This document shows positions 34,265 to 42,928 of a DNA stretch of 64,000 bases, piece after piece. The notes below the pieces were generated by a model. The model made no database searches, had not been told where the DNA came from, and saw only the letters and a program-made list of their open reading frames with translations. Position numbers and translations under genes: made by a program. The stretch comes from Kluyvera ascorbata_C. Its GTDB lineage: Bacteria; Pseudomonadota; Gammaproteobacteria; Enterobacterales; Enterobacteriaceae. Numbering within the stretch: position 1 is the first letter of the stretch; the number at the start of each line of letters is the position of its first letter. Location: NCBI RefSeq assembly GCF_044197065.1, contig NZ_JBIQOI010000009.1:109849-173848 (forward strand). Reading direction: 5' to 3'.

Positions 34265-34723
34265 TCAGCCGCGTTTTACCGCCAGCAACCATTTATCCAG
34301 CTCGGCGGCAAACTGCTGACGATCGCGCTGAGAGAGCGCTGCCGGCCCGCCGGTCTGAATACCGCTGGAGCGCATGGTATCCATAAAATCGCGCAGCGTC
34401 AGACGCTCCTTGATGGTCGCATCGCTGTAGCGTTCACCGCGCGGGTTCAGCGCCGCACCGCCCTTTTCCAGAACCTCTGCCGCCAGCGGAATATCCGCGG
34501 TGATCACCAGGTCACCGGGCTGGCAAAGACGGACGATTTCGTTATCCGCCACGTCAAATCCCTTCGGTACGACCATCGCACGAATAAAGCGCGACGGCGG
34601 CACGCGTAGATACTGATTGGCGACCAGCACCAGTTCAATCTGCGTGCGGTCTGCGGCGCGAAACAGCACCTCTTTAATCACGTTCGGACAGGCGTCCGCA
34701 TCAACCCAAATTGTCATCGTCAC
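34265..34723 (-). CDS. yaiI: YaiI family protein (DUF188)
   Basis: 152-residue member of UPF0178/DUF188, thought to be a PIN-like/NYN-like nuclease fold; function unknown. MTIWVDADACPNVIKEVLFR (from about residue 3) gives a conserved acidic site; GDLVITADIPLAAEVLEKGG (about 70-89) and the conserved ALNPRGERY follow. Divergent from proC. Confidence 0.93.
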   Translation of the reverse strand: MTMTIWVDADACPNVIKEVLFRAADRTQIELVLVANQYLRVPPSRFIRAMVVPKGFDVADNEIVRLCQPGDLVITADIPLAAEVLEKGGAALNPRGERYSDATIKERLTLRDFMDTMRSSGIQTGGPAALSQRDRQQFAAELDKWLLAVKRG

Positions 34724-34874
34724 TCCACGGTGAAAATTATCGCAAAGCGTGATTATACAGAGAGCGGAGGTGCGGGCGTAATAATTGCCGCCGGAATGAT
34801 AAAAGTACGTTACCCATCGCCGTGAATCGCCTATAACAGTAAACTACGAAAAAAACAGACAGAGGGAGAGAAAG

Positions 34875-35684
34875 ATGGAGAAGAAGATTGGCTTCATTGG
34901 CTGCGGTAACATGGGCAAAGCGATTCTTGGCGGCCTGATTGCCAGCGGCCAGGTACTTCCTGGGCAAATTTGGGTCTATACGCCGTCGCCGGATAAAGTG
35001 GCCGCGCTGCGCGATGAATTCGGCATTAATGCGGCGCAGAGCCCGCAGGAAGTGGCTCAGGTTGCCGACATTGTCTTCGGTGCCGTTAAGCCGGGCATTA
35101 TGGTGAAAGTGCTGAGCGACATCGCGTCCAGCCTGAATAAAGATTCGCTGGTTGTCTCCATTGCCGCAGGCGTCACCCTGGAGCAACTGGCTCGCGCATT
35201 GGGCCATGACCGTAAAATCGTCCGCGCCATGCCAAATACCCCGTCACTGGTGAACGCTGGCATGACCTCCGTCACCCCAAATGCGTTGGTGACGCCAGAA
35301 GATATCGCCGATGTGCTGAATATTTTCCGCTGCTTTGGCGCCGCCGAAGAGATTGCTGAAGCCATGATTCACCCGGTGGTCGGGGTGAGCGGCTCGGCGC
35401 CGGCCTACGTATTTATGTTTATCGAAGCGATGGCCGATGCGGCCGTGCTGGGCGGAATGCCTCGTGCTCAAGCCTACAAGTTTGCTGCGCAGGCGGTCAT
35501 GGGCTCCGCCAAAATGGTGCTGGAAACCGGTAAGCACCCGGGTGAACTGAAAGATATGGTCTGCTCGCCGGGCGGCACCACGATTGAAGCCGTGCGCGTG
35601 CTGGAAGAGAAAGGCTTCCGCTCTGCGGTCATCGAAGCGATGGCGAAATGCATGGAAAAATCAGAGAAGATGAGCAAGTCATAA
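34875..35684 (+). CDS. proC: Pyrroline-5-carboxylate reductase
   Basis: Last step of proline synthesis, NAD(P)H-dependent. 269 residues. Rossmann motif IGFIGCGNMGKAILGGLIAS (about 5-24), VRAMPNTPSLVNAGMT (about 117-132), GVSGSAPAYVFMFIEAMADA (about 167-186), and the P5C-binding C-terminal helix region with SPGGTTIEAVRVLEEKGFRS. A good AGAGGGAGAGAAAG ribosome site precedes the ATG. Ends at an intrinsic terminator. Confidence 0.98.
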   Translation: MEKKIGFIGCGNMGKAILGGLIASGQVLPGQIWVYTPSPDKVAALRDEFGINAAQSPQEVAQVADIVFGAVKPGIMVKVLSDIASSLNKDSLVVSIAAGVTLEQLARALGHDRKIVRAMPNTPSLVNAGMTSVTPNALVTPEDIADVLNIFRCFGAAEEIAEAMIHPVVGVSGSAPAYVFMFIEAMADAAVLGGMPRAQAYKFAAQAVMGSAKMVLETGKHPGELKDMVCSPGGTTIEAVRVLEEKGFRSAVIEAMAKCMEKSEKMSKS

Positions 35685-35688
35685 GTTG

Positions 35689-35721
35689 CAGGCCCGGCAT
35701 CGCGCCGGGCCTGATTTTCTT
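35689..35721 (+). terminator. Terminator of proC
   Basis: CAGGCCCGGC (35689-35698) pairs with GCCGGGCCTG (35704-35713) across a 5-base loop, followed by ATTTTCTT. Confidence 0.93.
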
Positions 35722-35732
35722 GCCATTAAGTC

Positions 35733-35806
35733 GGCCGGATAAGCGAAGCGCCATCCGGCTGAACCCACGCAGATTGCCGGATGGCGCTTCGCTTATCCGG
35801 CCTACA
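35733..35806. repeat. REP pair (BIME) between proC and psiF
   Basis: GCCGGATAAGCGAAGCGCCA and an inverted unit GCCGGATGGCGCTTCGCTTA then TCCGGCCTACA. The arms are near perfect inverses. Lies between convergent genes. Confidence 0.9.
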
Positions 35807-35814
35807 GGGCTATT

Positions 35815-36150
35815 TTATTTGTTCTTCAGACAGGTACTCATAAAGGTTTTACGTTCGTCGCCCTTCAAGGTTTTGGTTGTCGCCTGTGCGTTACAGTCCT
35901 TCATTTTTTGCTGCTGCGGCGTAAGCTTTTTACCATCAGCGGCCGCCCCTTCTCCCTTCAGACAGCTGCTCATAAAGGTTTTGCGCTCATCGCCTTTCAG
36001 GGTTTTTGACGCCGCTTCGTGATTACACGTGCTCATACGCTGCTGTTGAGGCGTCAGGGTTTTCTCCGGCGCTGCGGCCGTGGTTGCCGCCGACACGGCA
36101 CCCGCCGTAAACAGACCACACAGTAGGGTAACCAGTATTGTTGTTTTCAT
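35815..36150 (-). CDS. psiF: Phosphate starvation-inducible protein PsiF
   Basis: 111 residues, secreted. Start at 36150 with AAGGATGGTGCA upstream; the frame is open 20 codons further but the signal peptide begins at this Met (MKTTILVTLLCGLFTAGAVS, cleaved after VSA). The mature part is two copies of a PsiF repeat: LTPQQQRMSTCNHEAASKTL and LTPQQQKMKDCNAQATTKTL, each followed by KGDERKTFMS(S/T)CLK, so four Cys in total. Function unknown. Downstream of phoA and expected to share its PhoB-controlled transcript. Confidence 0.93.
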   Translation of the reverse strand: MKTTILVTLLCGLFTAGAVSAATTAAAPEKTLTPQQQRMSTCNHEAASKTLKGDERKTFMSSCLKGEGAAADGKKLTPQQQKMKDCNAQATTKTLKGDERKTFMSTCLKNK

Positions 36151-36250
36151 TGCACCATCCTTTTGTGAGTAGAACTCTGTAAGTCTGGTCGCTGGAAGGA
36201 AAATTACCAACCCGGTGGCAAAATTTTGCCGCCGGGTGGTGACCGTCGAG

Positions 36251-37660
36251 TTACAGCCCCAGAGCGGCTTTCATCGTGTAATACAGATCCGTCTGGTCGG
36301 TCAGACCGACGACGTTCGCCGCGTGTGGGCCATAGGCCGCAATGCGCAGCTGGGTGCCGGTATGTTCCATCGACTCTTCTTCCGAGTTGCCGTAGCTCAT
36401 AACCATTACCGAACCATCTTTTGTGTTCAACGCCTGCGTCAGGCCAGGCGCTTTAGTTTCTGGTGGAATAATCTGGCTTGAGTGCGCGTGATCAGCCGTC
36501 ACGATAACCAGCGTATTGCCGTCCTTTTTCGCAAACTCCAGCGCCTTCTGTACCGCTTCATCCAGATCGACCGTTTCGCCAATCTGTCCGCATGGGTTCG
36601 CCGCATGGTCCTGCTTATCAATGGATGCGCCTTCAACCTGTAGGAAGAAGCCTTTTTCGCTGGTGCTCAGCAAAGAGATCGCTTTATCGGTCATCTGCGC
36701 CAGGGTCGGCACGCTGGCATCGCGTTTCGGGTTAGGCGCACAGGTCACGGCAGGTTTATCCAGATTGCCGTGGAAGGAGGCTTTTGGCCCTTCCCAGCGC
36801 ACTGGCATATTGCCGTCAGAGAACAGACCCAGCAGCGGTTTATCTTGATTTGCCTGAGTAATGGCATCCAGCGTCGTCACATTGTCGACGAGCTGATAGC
36901 CCCGTGCCTGTGCCTGTTCACGCAGCGTTTTACCCTGCCATTCACCCGCAGTCGCGGTTTCCGCAAAGGTCTTCGCACCGCCGCCAAGCGTCACGTCTGC
37001 ACGCGCGTTCAGCAGCTGTTCGGTGATGGAGCCTTTACCGCCTTTTTCCAGCGCGTTGGTTGGGCACTTCTCGCTGGTGACGCTCGGACCGTAGCATTTA
37101 CGCGAGGTGACGTGTGAAATCAGCGCCGCAGGCGTAGCATCCTGCAGTTCAGCGGTCGAAACGTTCCCTGTCGCCAGGCCGGCAGCTTTTGCCAGCTCGA
37201 GAATGGTCTGGTGATCTTTTTCGTGAATATCGACGCCCAGCGCGCCGTTATAGGTTTTCACCCCGGTGCTCCACGCCGTTGCCGATGCCGCAGAGTCGGT
37301 CACGTAGTCCGGCTTGCCGGTTTTCTTATTCAGCGCATAGTGCGTGTACTGCCCGGTTAACGGTAACGCATCGATACCTTTGAAATAACCGCCTGCCCCT
37401 TCGGCATAGTTACGTGCGGCGGTAATTTCAGAGTCGCCCATCCCATCGCCAATCAGCAAAATAACGTTTTTGGCCTGCTTATTATTCAAGGAGGCGCGAA
37501 TAGCGTCGGTTTGATCGGCAGATAAACGACGAGCACCGCCCGGCTGGGTTATATCCCCTTGCGCAGCACGGTTATCCAGAACGGTAGTTGAAGTATCCGC
37601 GTGCGCGGCAGGTAAACCCAGCAGAGGTAATAATGCGACAAAAATAGCACTGTATTTCAC
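36251..37660 (-). CDS. phoA: Alkaline phosphatase
   Basis: Periplasmic zinc/magnesium phosphomonoesterase that frees phosphate from organic esters during starvation. 469 residues, GTG start, signal peptide MKYSAIFVALLPLLGLPAAH then AD. Active-site blocks: VILLIGDGMGDSEITAARNY (metal Asp), DYVTDSAASATAWSTGVKTY with the nucleophilic Ser, VEGASIDKQDHAANP, and VTADHAHSSQI with metal His/Asp. Two disulfide pairs can be formed (CYGPSVTSEKC; CAPNPKRD and CGQIG). A PhoB box lies upstream and psiF downstream. Confidence 0.98.
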   Translation of the reverse strand: MKYSAIFVALLPLLGLPAAHADTSTTVLDNRAAQGDITQPGGARRLSADQTDAIRASLNNKQAKNVILLIGDGMGDSEITAARNYAEGAGGYFKGIDALPLTGQYTHYALNKKTGKPDYVTDSAASATAWSTGVKTYNGALGVDIHEKDHQTILELAKAAGLATGNVSTAELQDATPAALISHVTSRKCYGPSVTSEKCPTNALEKGGKGSITEQLLNARADVTLGGGAKTFAETATAGEWQGKTLREQAQARGYQLVDNVTTLDAITQANQDKPLLGLFSDGNMPVRWEGPKASFHGNLDKPAVTCAPNPKRDASVPTLAQMTDKAISLLSTSEKGFFLQVEGASIDKQDHAANPCGQIGETVDLDEAVQKALEFAKKDGNTLVIVTADHAHSSQIIPPETKAPGLTQALNTKDGSVMVMSYGNSEEESMEHTGTQLRIAAYGPHAANVVGLTDQTDLYYTMKAALGL

Positions 37661-37720
37661 GTTAGTTTCTCCATGTACAAATACTTAAATAATGAAACAC
37701 GGAGACTGTAAGAAAAGAGC

Positions 37721-37754
37721 GTTACATTTTAATGACACCATAAAAAGTGTCATT
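37721..37754 (-). promoter_or_regulatory. phoA Pho box overlapping a TGTCATT inverted repeat
   Basis: On the minus strand GTGTCATTAAAATGTAAC (37738-37721) matches the two-7-mer Pho box (CTGTCAT-N4-CTGTCAC). The first half-site is also one arm of a perfect 8-base inverted repeat AATGACAC / GTGTCATT (37731-37738 and 37747-37754), which may form the iraP transcript-end hairpin as well. Confidence 0.7.
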
Positions 37755-37759
37755 ACCTA

Positions 37760-38020
37760 CTAATTTTCGGGGTGTAGAAATAACCGTTTAACATGGTTAT
37801 ATAAGAGTTCGCTATTATGATCGCGAACGTGTTCAGCAGCAGCGAGCTTATTCAGCGTGGCGCTCATTTCATCTTCCAGCGATGGGCTGGATTCCTGCTT
37901 CAAATGCTGTAAAAGTGTGGTCACCACCACTTCAAGTGCATCGACCTGAATGCGTAACGCGTTTGCTTCATCTTCCTTTTCGGCCAGTTTGACCAGCAGT
38001 TCTGCAATGAAATTTTTCAT
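37760..38020 (-). CDS. iraP: Anti-adapter protein IraP
   Basis: Inhibits RssB and so stabilises the stress sigma factor RpoS, notably under phosphate starvation in E. coli. 86 residues, same length as E. coli IraP, with the same opening (MKNFIAELLVKLAEKEDEAN), a predicted N-terminal coiled coil (about 1-45), an acidic middle, and C-terminal LLYNHVKRLFLHPEN. The middle is divergent. Next to phoA as in E. coli. Confidence 0.93.
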   Translation of the reverse strand: MKNFIAELLVKLAEKEDEANALRIQVDALEVVVTTLLQHLKQESSPSLEDEMSATLNKLAAAEHVRDHNSELLYNHVKRLFLHPEN

Positions 38021-38323
38021 CGCGCGTTTTCCTTGTATGACGGCGTGGGCAGAGTTTAGGCTCTGAAAAATAAATAGACCGATAAAACATACGGTTCTAT
38101 TTCCCCTTTAGCAACATCGAATAGAATTACAATATATGACACATTCTGCAATAGTTGATGTTAAAAATATAATCCCCATCAATATCATGGCATTGACTGC
38201 AAATGCAGTCATCGAAACGTTTTGCTCGCAATAATAATAGGAAAACAGAAAGCGCTATAAAAGTTGATGAGGCAGGAATCAGGGAATAAAAGCCTACGCA
38301 TTTATTCCCTGTCGTTGGCAATA
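38021..38323. other. Intergenic region upstream of iraP
   Basis: 303 AT-rich bases. Contains the perfect inverted repeat GACTGCAAATGCAGTC (38195-38210), a possible operator, and the hairpin at 38281-38310. The iraP promoter should be here. No supported gene. Confidence 0.5.
38281..38310 (-). terminator. Hairpin downstream of the MdtG-like gene
   Basis: AGGGAATAAA and TTTATTCCCT form a perfect 10-base inverted repeat with a 10-base loop, 14 bases after the transporter stop. No long T-run, but location fits a transcript end. Confidence 0.6.
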
Positions 38324-39523
38324 TTACTGGCGTACAGGCTGAGCGCGGCGCAGCATCACAGCTAATTGCCAGAGGTTAATCAGCACGATGACCGCGGTGA
38401 CAATAAATACCCAGCGGAAGCCCGCCATTGCCGAAATGGATGCGCCGATCAGCGGCCCGGCGACATTACCCAGGTACATAAATGACTGGTTATAACCAAA
38501 AATACGCCCGGTGACGCGTTCGCTAATATACTTCAGCAGTAGCGTTTGTACCGCAGGCAGCATGGCGCCATCGGCAAAACCAAGAATAAAACGTAGCCCC
38601 CCCAACTGGAATGGCGTGGTGACAAACGACATCGCAAAGAACAGAACCACCGCAAACGTCAGCGTGCCTAACAGGATACGCCCCGTGCCGATACGGTCGC
38701 CCAGTTTACCTAACCGCGGTGCCGATATCAGCGCCGACACGCCGGGGACGGCGGCAATCATGCCACTTAAGAAGGCAATATTGGTGCTGTCGGGCGACAT
38801 CGATTTAATAAACAGCGCCAGAATGGGGCTGATAGAGCCATTACACAGCTGGATAACCATCGTGGTGACAAACAGGCTGATAACCAGCCCCGGATAAGGC
38901 AGCGTCGCAAACACCGCTTTGCCGCTGAGCTTTTCGCTTTTATTAAACTGCGGGCGCGGGCCCTCTTTTATCAGGAACAACGTCACCAGGAAGCTCACCA
39001 GCAGCAGGAATGCGGTGATGTAAAAGACCATTCTCAGACCCACGTGGTCGGCCAGAAAGCCCCCCAACAGCGGGCCGCCAATCACGCCAGTGATTTGCGC
39101 CGTAGAAAGCGTGCTCAATGCCCAACCGCTGCGTTCACGCGGTACCTGAGAGGCCACCAGCGCCATCGCGTTTGGGATATAGCCAGACGTTAAGCCCATC
39201 ACCGCACGCAGGAAAAAGAGCTGCCAGACGTTGGTCGCGAAAGCCTGAAGCAGGATGGCAATCGCCATCCCCAGTGAAGCACGCAGCAGCATTAACTTAC
39301 GGCCTTTACGGTCGGCAAGACTGCCCCACATTGGCGACACAATGGCAGAAACCAGGAAGGTGACGCTGAACGTTAACCCGGACCACATGGAGAGAGATTC
39401 GTGGGAGGTCACTCCCAACTGTGCCACGTAAAGCGGCAAAAACGGCAAAATCTGGCTGATAGCCAACCCGGTGAAAAAACAACCGAGCCAAACAGAAATA
39501 AGGTTAACCTTCCAGGATTCCAT
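38324..39523 (-). CDS. MdtG-like major facilitator efflux transporter
   Basis: 399 residues, 12 predicted membrane helices, DHA1-type drug:H+ antiporter. Cytoplasmic-loop motif GSLADRKGRKLMLLRASLG (about 66-84) is the MFS motif A; motif C-like TAQITGVIGGPLLGGFLADH in helix 5 marks antiporters. The wording of many blocks (FLPLYVAQLGVT, SAPRLGKLGDRIGTGRI, NQSFMYLGNVAGPLIGA) is close to MdtG (YceE), which gives fosfomycin tolerance in E. coli when overproduced; but E. coli mdtG lies elsewhere, so this is likely a paralogue inserted between iraP and ddlA. Substrate unknown. Confidence 0.85.
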   Translation of the reverse strand: MESWKVNLISVWLGCFFTGLAISQILPFLPLYVAQLGVTSHESLSMWSGLTFSVTFLVSAIVSPMWGSLADRKGRKLMLLRASLGMAIAILLQAFATNVWQLFFLRAVMGLTSGYIPNAMALVASQVPRERSGWALSTLSTAQITGVIGGPLLGGFLADHVGLRMVFYITAFLLLVSFLVTLFLIKEGPRPQFNKSEKLSGKAVFATLPYPGLVISLFVTTMVIQLCNGSISPILALFIKSMSPDSTNIAFLSGMIAAVPGVSALISAPRLGKLGDRIGTGRILLGTLTFAVVLFFAMSFVTTPFQLGGLRFILGFADGAMLPAVQTLLLKYISERVTGRIFGYNQSFMYLGNVAGPLIGASISAMAGFRWVFIVTAVIVLINLWQLAVMLRRAQPVRQ

Positions 39524-39798
39524 AACTACACGTATTGATTCAATTTGCGAGGACGAGGGAACAGGTTAGCAAGATGCGCTTTGCGCCGTATTGTCAGAGA
39601 TGCTTAATCCATTATTTCAGAATAATATCAGCCACTCCGCGTTTTTGTGTGATAAATATCACGCATCAGAGGCCATTGCGCAGTCACTTATTCTTAAGCC
39701 TTGCCGGTGAATCACTCACTTTAGAATGGAAAAGGCAGATGCCTCACCACGCCCGTGGTATGTTATGTGCTTTGCGTTTGGAATGGATGGAATTTGAG

Positions 39799-40899
39799 AT
39801 GGCAAAGTTGCGGGTTGGGATTGTTTTTGGCGGCAAATCAGCGGAGCACGAAGTCTCCCTACAGTCTGCTAAAAATATCGTAGAGGCGATTGATAAAACG
39901 CGTTTTGAGGTCGTTTTACTGGGGATAGATAAGCAGGGTCAGTGGCACATCAGCGATGCGCAAAACTACCTGCTAAACGCCCACGACCCGGCACACATCG
40001 CGCTACGCCCTTCCGAAATCACGCTGGCCCATATCCCAGGCAAAGAACAACAGCAGATGATCAATGCGGCAAGCGGCCAGCCGCTGGACGCCATTGACGT
40101 GATTTTCCCAATTGTCCACGGCACGTTGGGCGAAGATGGCTCTCTGCAGGGCATGCTGCGCATGGCTAACCTGCCGTTCGTTGGTTCCGATGTGCTGGGC
40201 TCCGCCGCCTGCATGGACAAAGACGTCACCAAGCGTCTGCTCCGCGACGCCGGGCTGTCTATCGCGCCGTTTGTGACCTTAACCCGCCGCACCCGCGACC
40301 GCTTCTCGTTTGATGAGATTAAAGCGAAGCTCGGTCTGCCGCTGTTTGTGAAACCCGCCAACCAGGGCTCTTCCGTCGGCGTCAGCAAAGTCAACAGCGC
40401 CGAGCAGTACCAGCAGGCCGTCGCGCTGGCCTTCGAGTTTGACCATAAAGTGGTGGTTGAGCAGGGTATTAAAGGCCGTGAAATTGAGTGCGCGGTGCTT
40501 GGCAACGATGACCCGCAGGCCAGCACCTGTGGCGAAATCGTCCTGAACAGCGAGTTCTACGCCTACGATACCAAATACATTGACGATAACGGCGCAAAAG
40601 TGGTGGTTCCAGCGGCGATTTCCGCCGATGTGAACGACAAAATCCGTCATGTTGCCATTGATGCCTACCAGACCTTAGGCTGTAGCGGGATGGCGCGCGT
40701 TGACGTGTTCCTGACCGATAACAACGACGTGGTGATTAACGAAATTAACACCCTGCCGGGCTTCACCAATATCAGCATGTATCCAAAACTGTGGCAGGCC
40801 AGCGGTCTGGATTACACCTCGCTGATTACGCGTCTGATTGAGCTGGCGCTGGAGCGTCATCAGGCCGATAAGGCGCTGAAAACGTCGATGAACGGCTAA
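39799..40899 (+). CDS. ddlA: D-alanine--D-alanine ligase A
   Basis: ATP-grasp ligase making D-Ala-D-Ala for peptidoglycan. 366 residues from ATG 39799 (MAKLRVGIVFGGKSAEHEVS); the frame is open far upstream but those residues are not conserved. Blocks: HGTLGEDGSLQGML (about 112-125), FVGSDVLGSAACMDKDVTKR, FVKPANQGSSVGVSKV, EQGIKGREIECAVLG and VINEINTLPGFTNISMYPKL, covering substrate and Mg-ATP contacts. GGATGGAATTTGAG precedes the start. Confidence 0.97.
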   Translation: MAKLRVGIVFGGKSAEHEVSLQSAKNIVEAIDKTRFEVVLLGIDKQGQWHISDAQNYLLNAHDPAHIALRPSEITLAHIPGKEQQQMINAASGQPLDAIDVIFPIVHGTLGEDGSLQGMLRMANLPFVGSDVLGSAACMDKDVTKRLLRDAGLSIAPFVTLTRRTRDRFSFDEIKAKLGLPLFVKPANQGSSVGVSKVNSAEQYQQAVALAFEFDHKVVVEQGIKGREIECAVLGNDDPQASTCGEIVLNSEFYAYDTKYIDDNGAKVVVPAAISADVNDKIRHVAIDAYQTLGCSGMARVDVFLTDNNDVVINEINTLPGFTNISMYPKLWQASGLDYTSLITRLIELALERHQADKALKTSMNG

Positions 40900-40949
40900 G
40901 GCTTTTCCCCGGACCGTTGCGCTCGGCCGGGCTACCGGCTGGGCCGTTT

Positions 40950-41028
40950 TGTAGGCCTGATAAGCGTAGCGCCATCAGGCAATTCGTTGCAGATTGCCGG
41001 ATGGCGGCGTTGCCTTATCCGGCCTACA
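40950..41028. repeat. REP pair (BIME) after ddlA
   Basis: TGTAGGCCTGATAAGCGTAG at the left and GCCGGATGGCGGCGTTGCCT ending GGCCTACA at the right. It is preceded by a GGCCGGGCTACC fragment of the other repeat family (about 40925-40936). Between convergent ddlA and yaiZ. Confidence 0.9.
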
Positions 41029-41054
41029 ACGGCGTAATATATTCAAAAAATTAA

Positions 41055-41249
41055 TTATTCTTCTCTGCGACGAATAATAAAACCGGCCAACCAGAAGCTA
41101 ATCACCCAAGTCACCATCCCCACGGCATAGGTTTGCCACCCCTTGGCTTCGAACCCGAGCAGCCCGACAATCCCATTCAGAATAAAGATCAAGCCGATAG
41201 CAAAGGCATAATAGTGCCAGTCACGGCGAATTTTTACAGGCAGGTTCAT
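41055..41249 (-). CDS. yaiZ: YaiZ membrane protein
   Basis: 64 residues from ATG 41249 (MNLPVKIRRDWHYYAFAIGL), with TGGAG upstream. Two hydrophobic segments (about 13-32 and 40-58) and a basic end RRREE. Function unknown. Matches E. coli YaiZ by sequence and by place next to ddlA. An in-frame ATG 22 codons upstream is not conserved. Confidence 0.88.
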   Translation of the reverse strand: MNLPVKIRRDWHYYAFAIGLIFILNGIVGLLGFEAKGWQTYAVGMVTWVISFWLAGFIIRRREE

Positions 41250-41497
41250 AGCGGCTCCAGCAAAAAAAAAGATGATGCCATAAAGCCGCGTCAGCGTCTG
41301 TGGTGTGAACAACAATTAGCGAATGTTAATTTAATTAACGTCAAGCCGAATACCGGCAATGGATAAATAAGAGTGATATTCCAGGATTATTCTGGCTCAA
41401 AATTTACCATAAATCCGATATTGACATTCCCCATCTGCTGCCACACTCACCCCTGTATCGCGAAACAATCTGCATTCACGTTATCCTGGAGGTCTCA

Positions 41498-41800
41498 ATG
41501 ACAGATTTCACGTTGTCAAAACTCATGTTCAGTGGGAAAAAGAGGGACTCCTCCGCCTCAGGCAATCTGGCCTACGCGCTTTTCGTTCTGCTCTGCTTTT
41601 CGGTTGGCGCACAGCTGTTGAGTCTGGTGGTTCACGCACCGGGAGTCTATGAACACCTGATGCAAATGCAGGACAGTGGTCGTCCGCGCGTTGAAATTGG
41701 CCTTGGCGTGAGCACGCTGTTTGGCGTAGTGCCGTTCCTGGCAGGCTGCGCTATTCTGGGCGTGGTCTCCCTCGTGCGCCGCCTGCGTCATCACGATTAA
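41498..41800 (+). CDS. yaiY: YaiY inner-membrane protein (DUF2755)
   Basis: 100 residues with two membrane segments (about 27-48 and 73-93) and a conserved stretch VHAPGVYEHLMQMQDSGRPR between them. CTGGAGGTCTCA lies in front of the ATG. Unknown function. The last four bases overlap the convergent yaiW stop. Confidence 0.92.
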   Translation: MTDFTLSKLMFSGKKRDSSASGNLAYALFVLLCFSVGAQLLSLVVHAPGVYEHLMQMQDSGRPRVEIGLGVSTLFGVVPFLAGCAILGVVSLVRRLRHHD

Positions 41801-42903
41801 TTGATGGCCATGCATTTAGCCCGACGTTCATCCACCTTTTTTGCAAACCACGCCGTGGTTAGCTTGCGGGTGATCTTCGGGCTCTCAAGCTGAATGCCTG
41901 GCAGCATCTCCCTCGCCAACGGTTTACCCGCCTTCTGTTCCGCAATCTTATAAACGCCTTTGTAGAGCGCCGTGGTCTCAAACGCCTGACTATCGCCTTT
42001 TTGTAGCTGACGGTGGATATCACCGTTGCTCAGCGATAGCTGGTTAGCCAGCTTCCTGACCGCCATCTCCGTGCTGCCCGGCTCATCGCTACCGTAAAGA
42101 ATCACGTCACCGTCGAGCGCCAGTTTCACACCGGTAGCCTTGCTAACAGCGTACTGGAATGCTGCATTGCGGCTAGCGTACCAACCCGCGTTAAAATCGG
42201 CGAAGCGATAAATGGGCGCCGTGTAATTAGCTGGATAATTCAGCAGATGATAAGTGCCAAACCATAAACCGCCGCGCAGGGTAAAGACCTCCTGACGCAC
42301 GGTGCCCTCCATCTTCCACGGATAGCCGTTCTGGTGCTGTTCGGCAAAGGCGATACTCACCTGCATTGGCCCGCCGGTATGCACCGGGTTGAGTGAGCCA
42401 AAGAGCTTCTGCCCCATCGGCACCATACCGATAAAATCATCAAAGATAGCGCTTAGCTGCTTTTCCGTTTTCACCGAGTCCAGCCGCTCGCTGTAGCTCT
42501 TACCGGTTGGCGAATTGATTTTCAGCGCCGTGTGTACCAGGAAGACTGGGATATGCATCTTCTCGGCACGGCGGTCTATCTCCTGCCAGGCAATTTTGCT
42601 TAACCCCGGTACCGCCGGGTCCGCCTGATAGTTAGACTCCTGCTGCGCCACCGCCAGCACCGAACAGATATTCTCTTCGGTTGGCGCGAGCTTCTGGCTT
42701 TCGAACGTTTTCGCCAGCGCCTGCGCCCAGGCATCACGGTCCTTCGCGCTGGCGGGCATTTTTTGCCGCACGACGCTTGCCACATCTACCGGTTTTTCTC
42801 CCGCTTTCATCTGCGGTGCCTGCTGGCTGGTACAGGCGCTAAGAATCAGTCCGCCGAGCAGGGTAAGAGGTAATGAACGGTAATACGTTGCGGCAGTCGC
42901 CAT
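41797..42903 (-). CDS. yaiW: YaiW outer-membrane lipoprotein (DUF1615)
   Basis: 368 residues, lipoprotein signal with lipobox LSAC (SLPLTLLGGLILSACTSQQA; Cys near 24). In E. coli YaiW is a surface-exposed lipoprotein linked to uptake of proline-rich peptides such as Bac7 together with SbmA. Characteristic blocks: AVAQQESNYQADPAVPGLSK and HTGGPMQVSIAFAEQHQNGY, and RGGLWFGTYHLLNYPANYTA. Starts 25 bases after the sbmA stop; same operon. Confidence 0.95.
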   Translation of the reverse strand: MATAATYYRSLPLTLLGGLILSACTSQQAPQMKAGEKPVDVASVVRQKMPASAKDRDAWAQALAKTFESQKLAPTEENICSVLAVAQQESNYQADPAVPGLSKIAWQEIDRRAEKMHIPVFLVHTALKINSPTGKSYSERLDSVKTEKQLSAIFDDFIGMVPMGQKLFGSLNPVHTGGPMQVSIAFAEQHQNGYPWKMEGTVRQEVFTLRGGLWFGTYHLLNYPANYTAPIYRFADFNAGWYASRNAAFQYAVSKATGVKLALDGDVILYGSDEPGSTEMAVRKLANQLSLSNGDIHRQLQKGDSQAFETTALYKGVYKIAEQKAGKPLAREMLPGIQLESPKITRKLTTAWFAKKVDERRAKCMAIN

Positions 42904-42928
42904 GCGCTTTCCTTGTAAAATTTAAACG

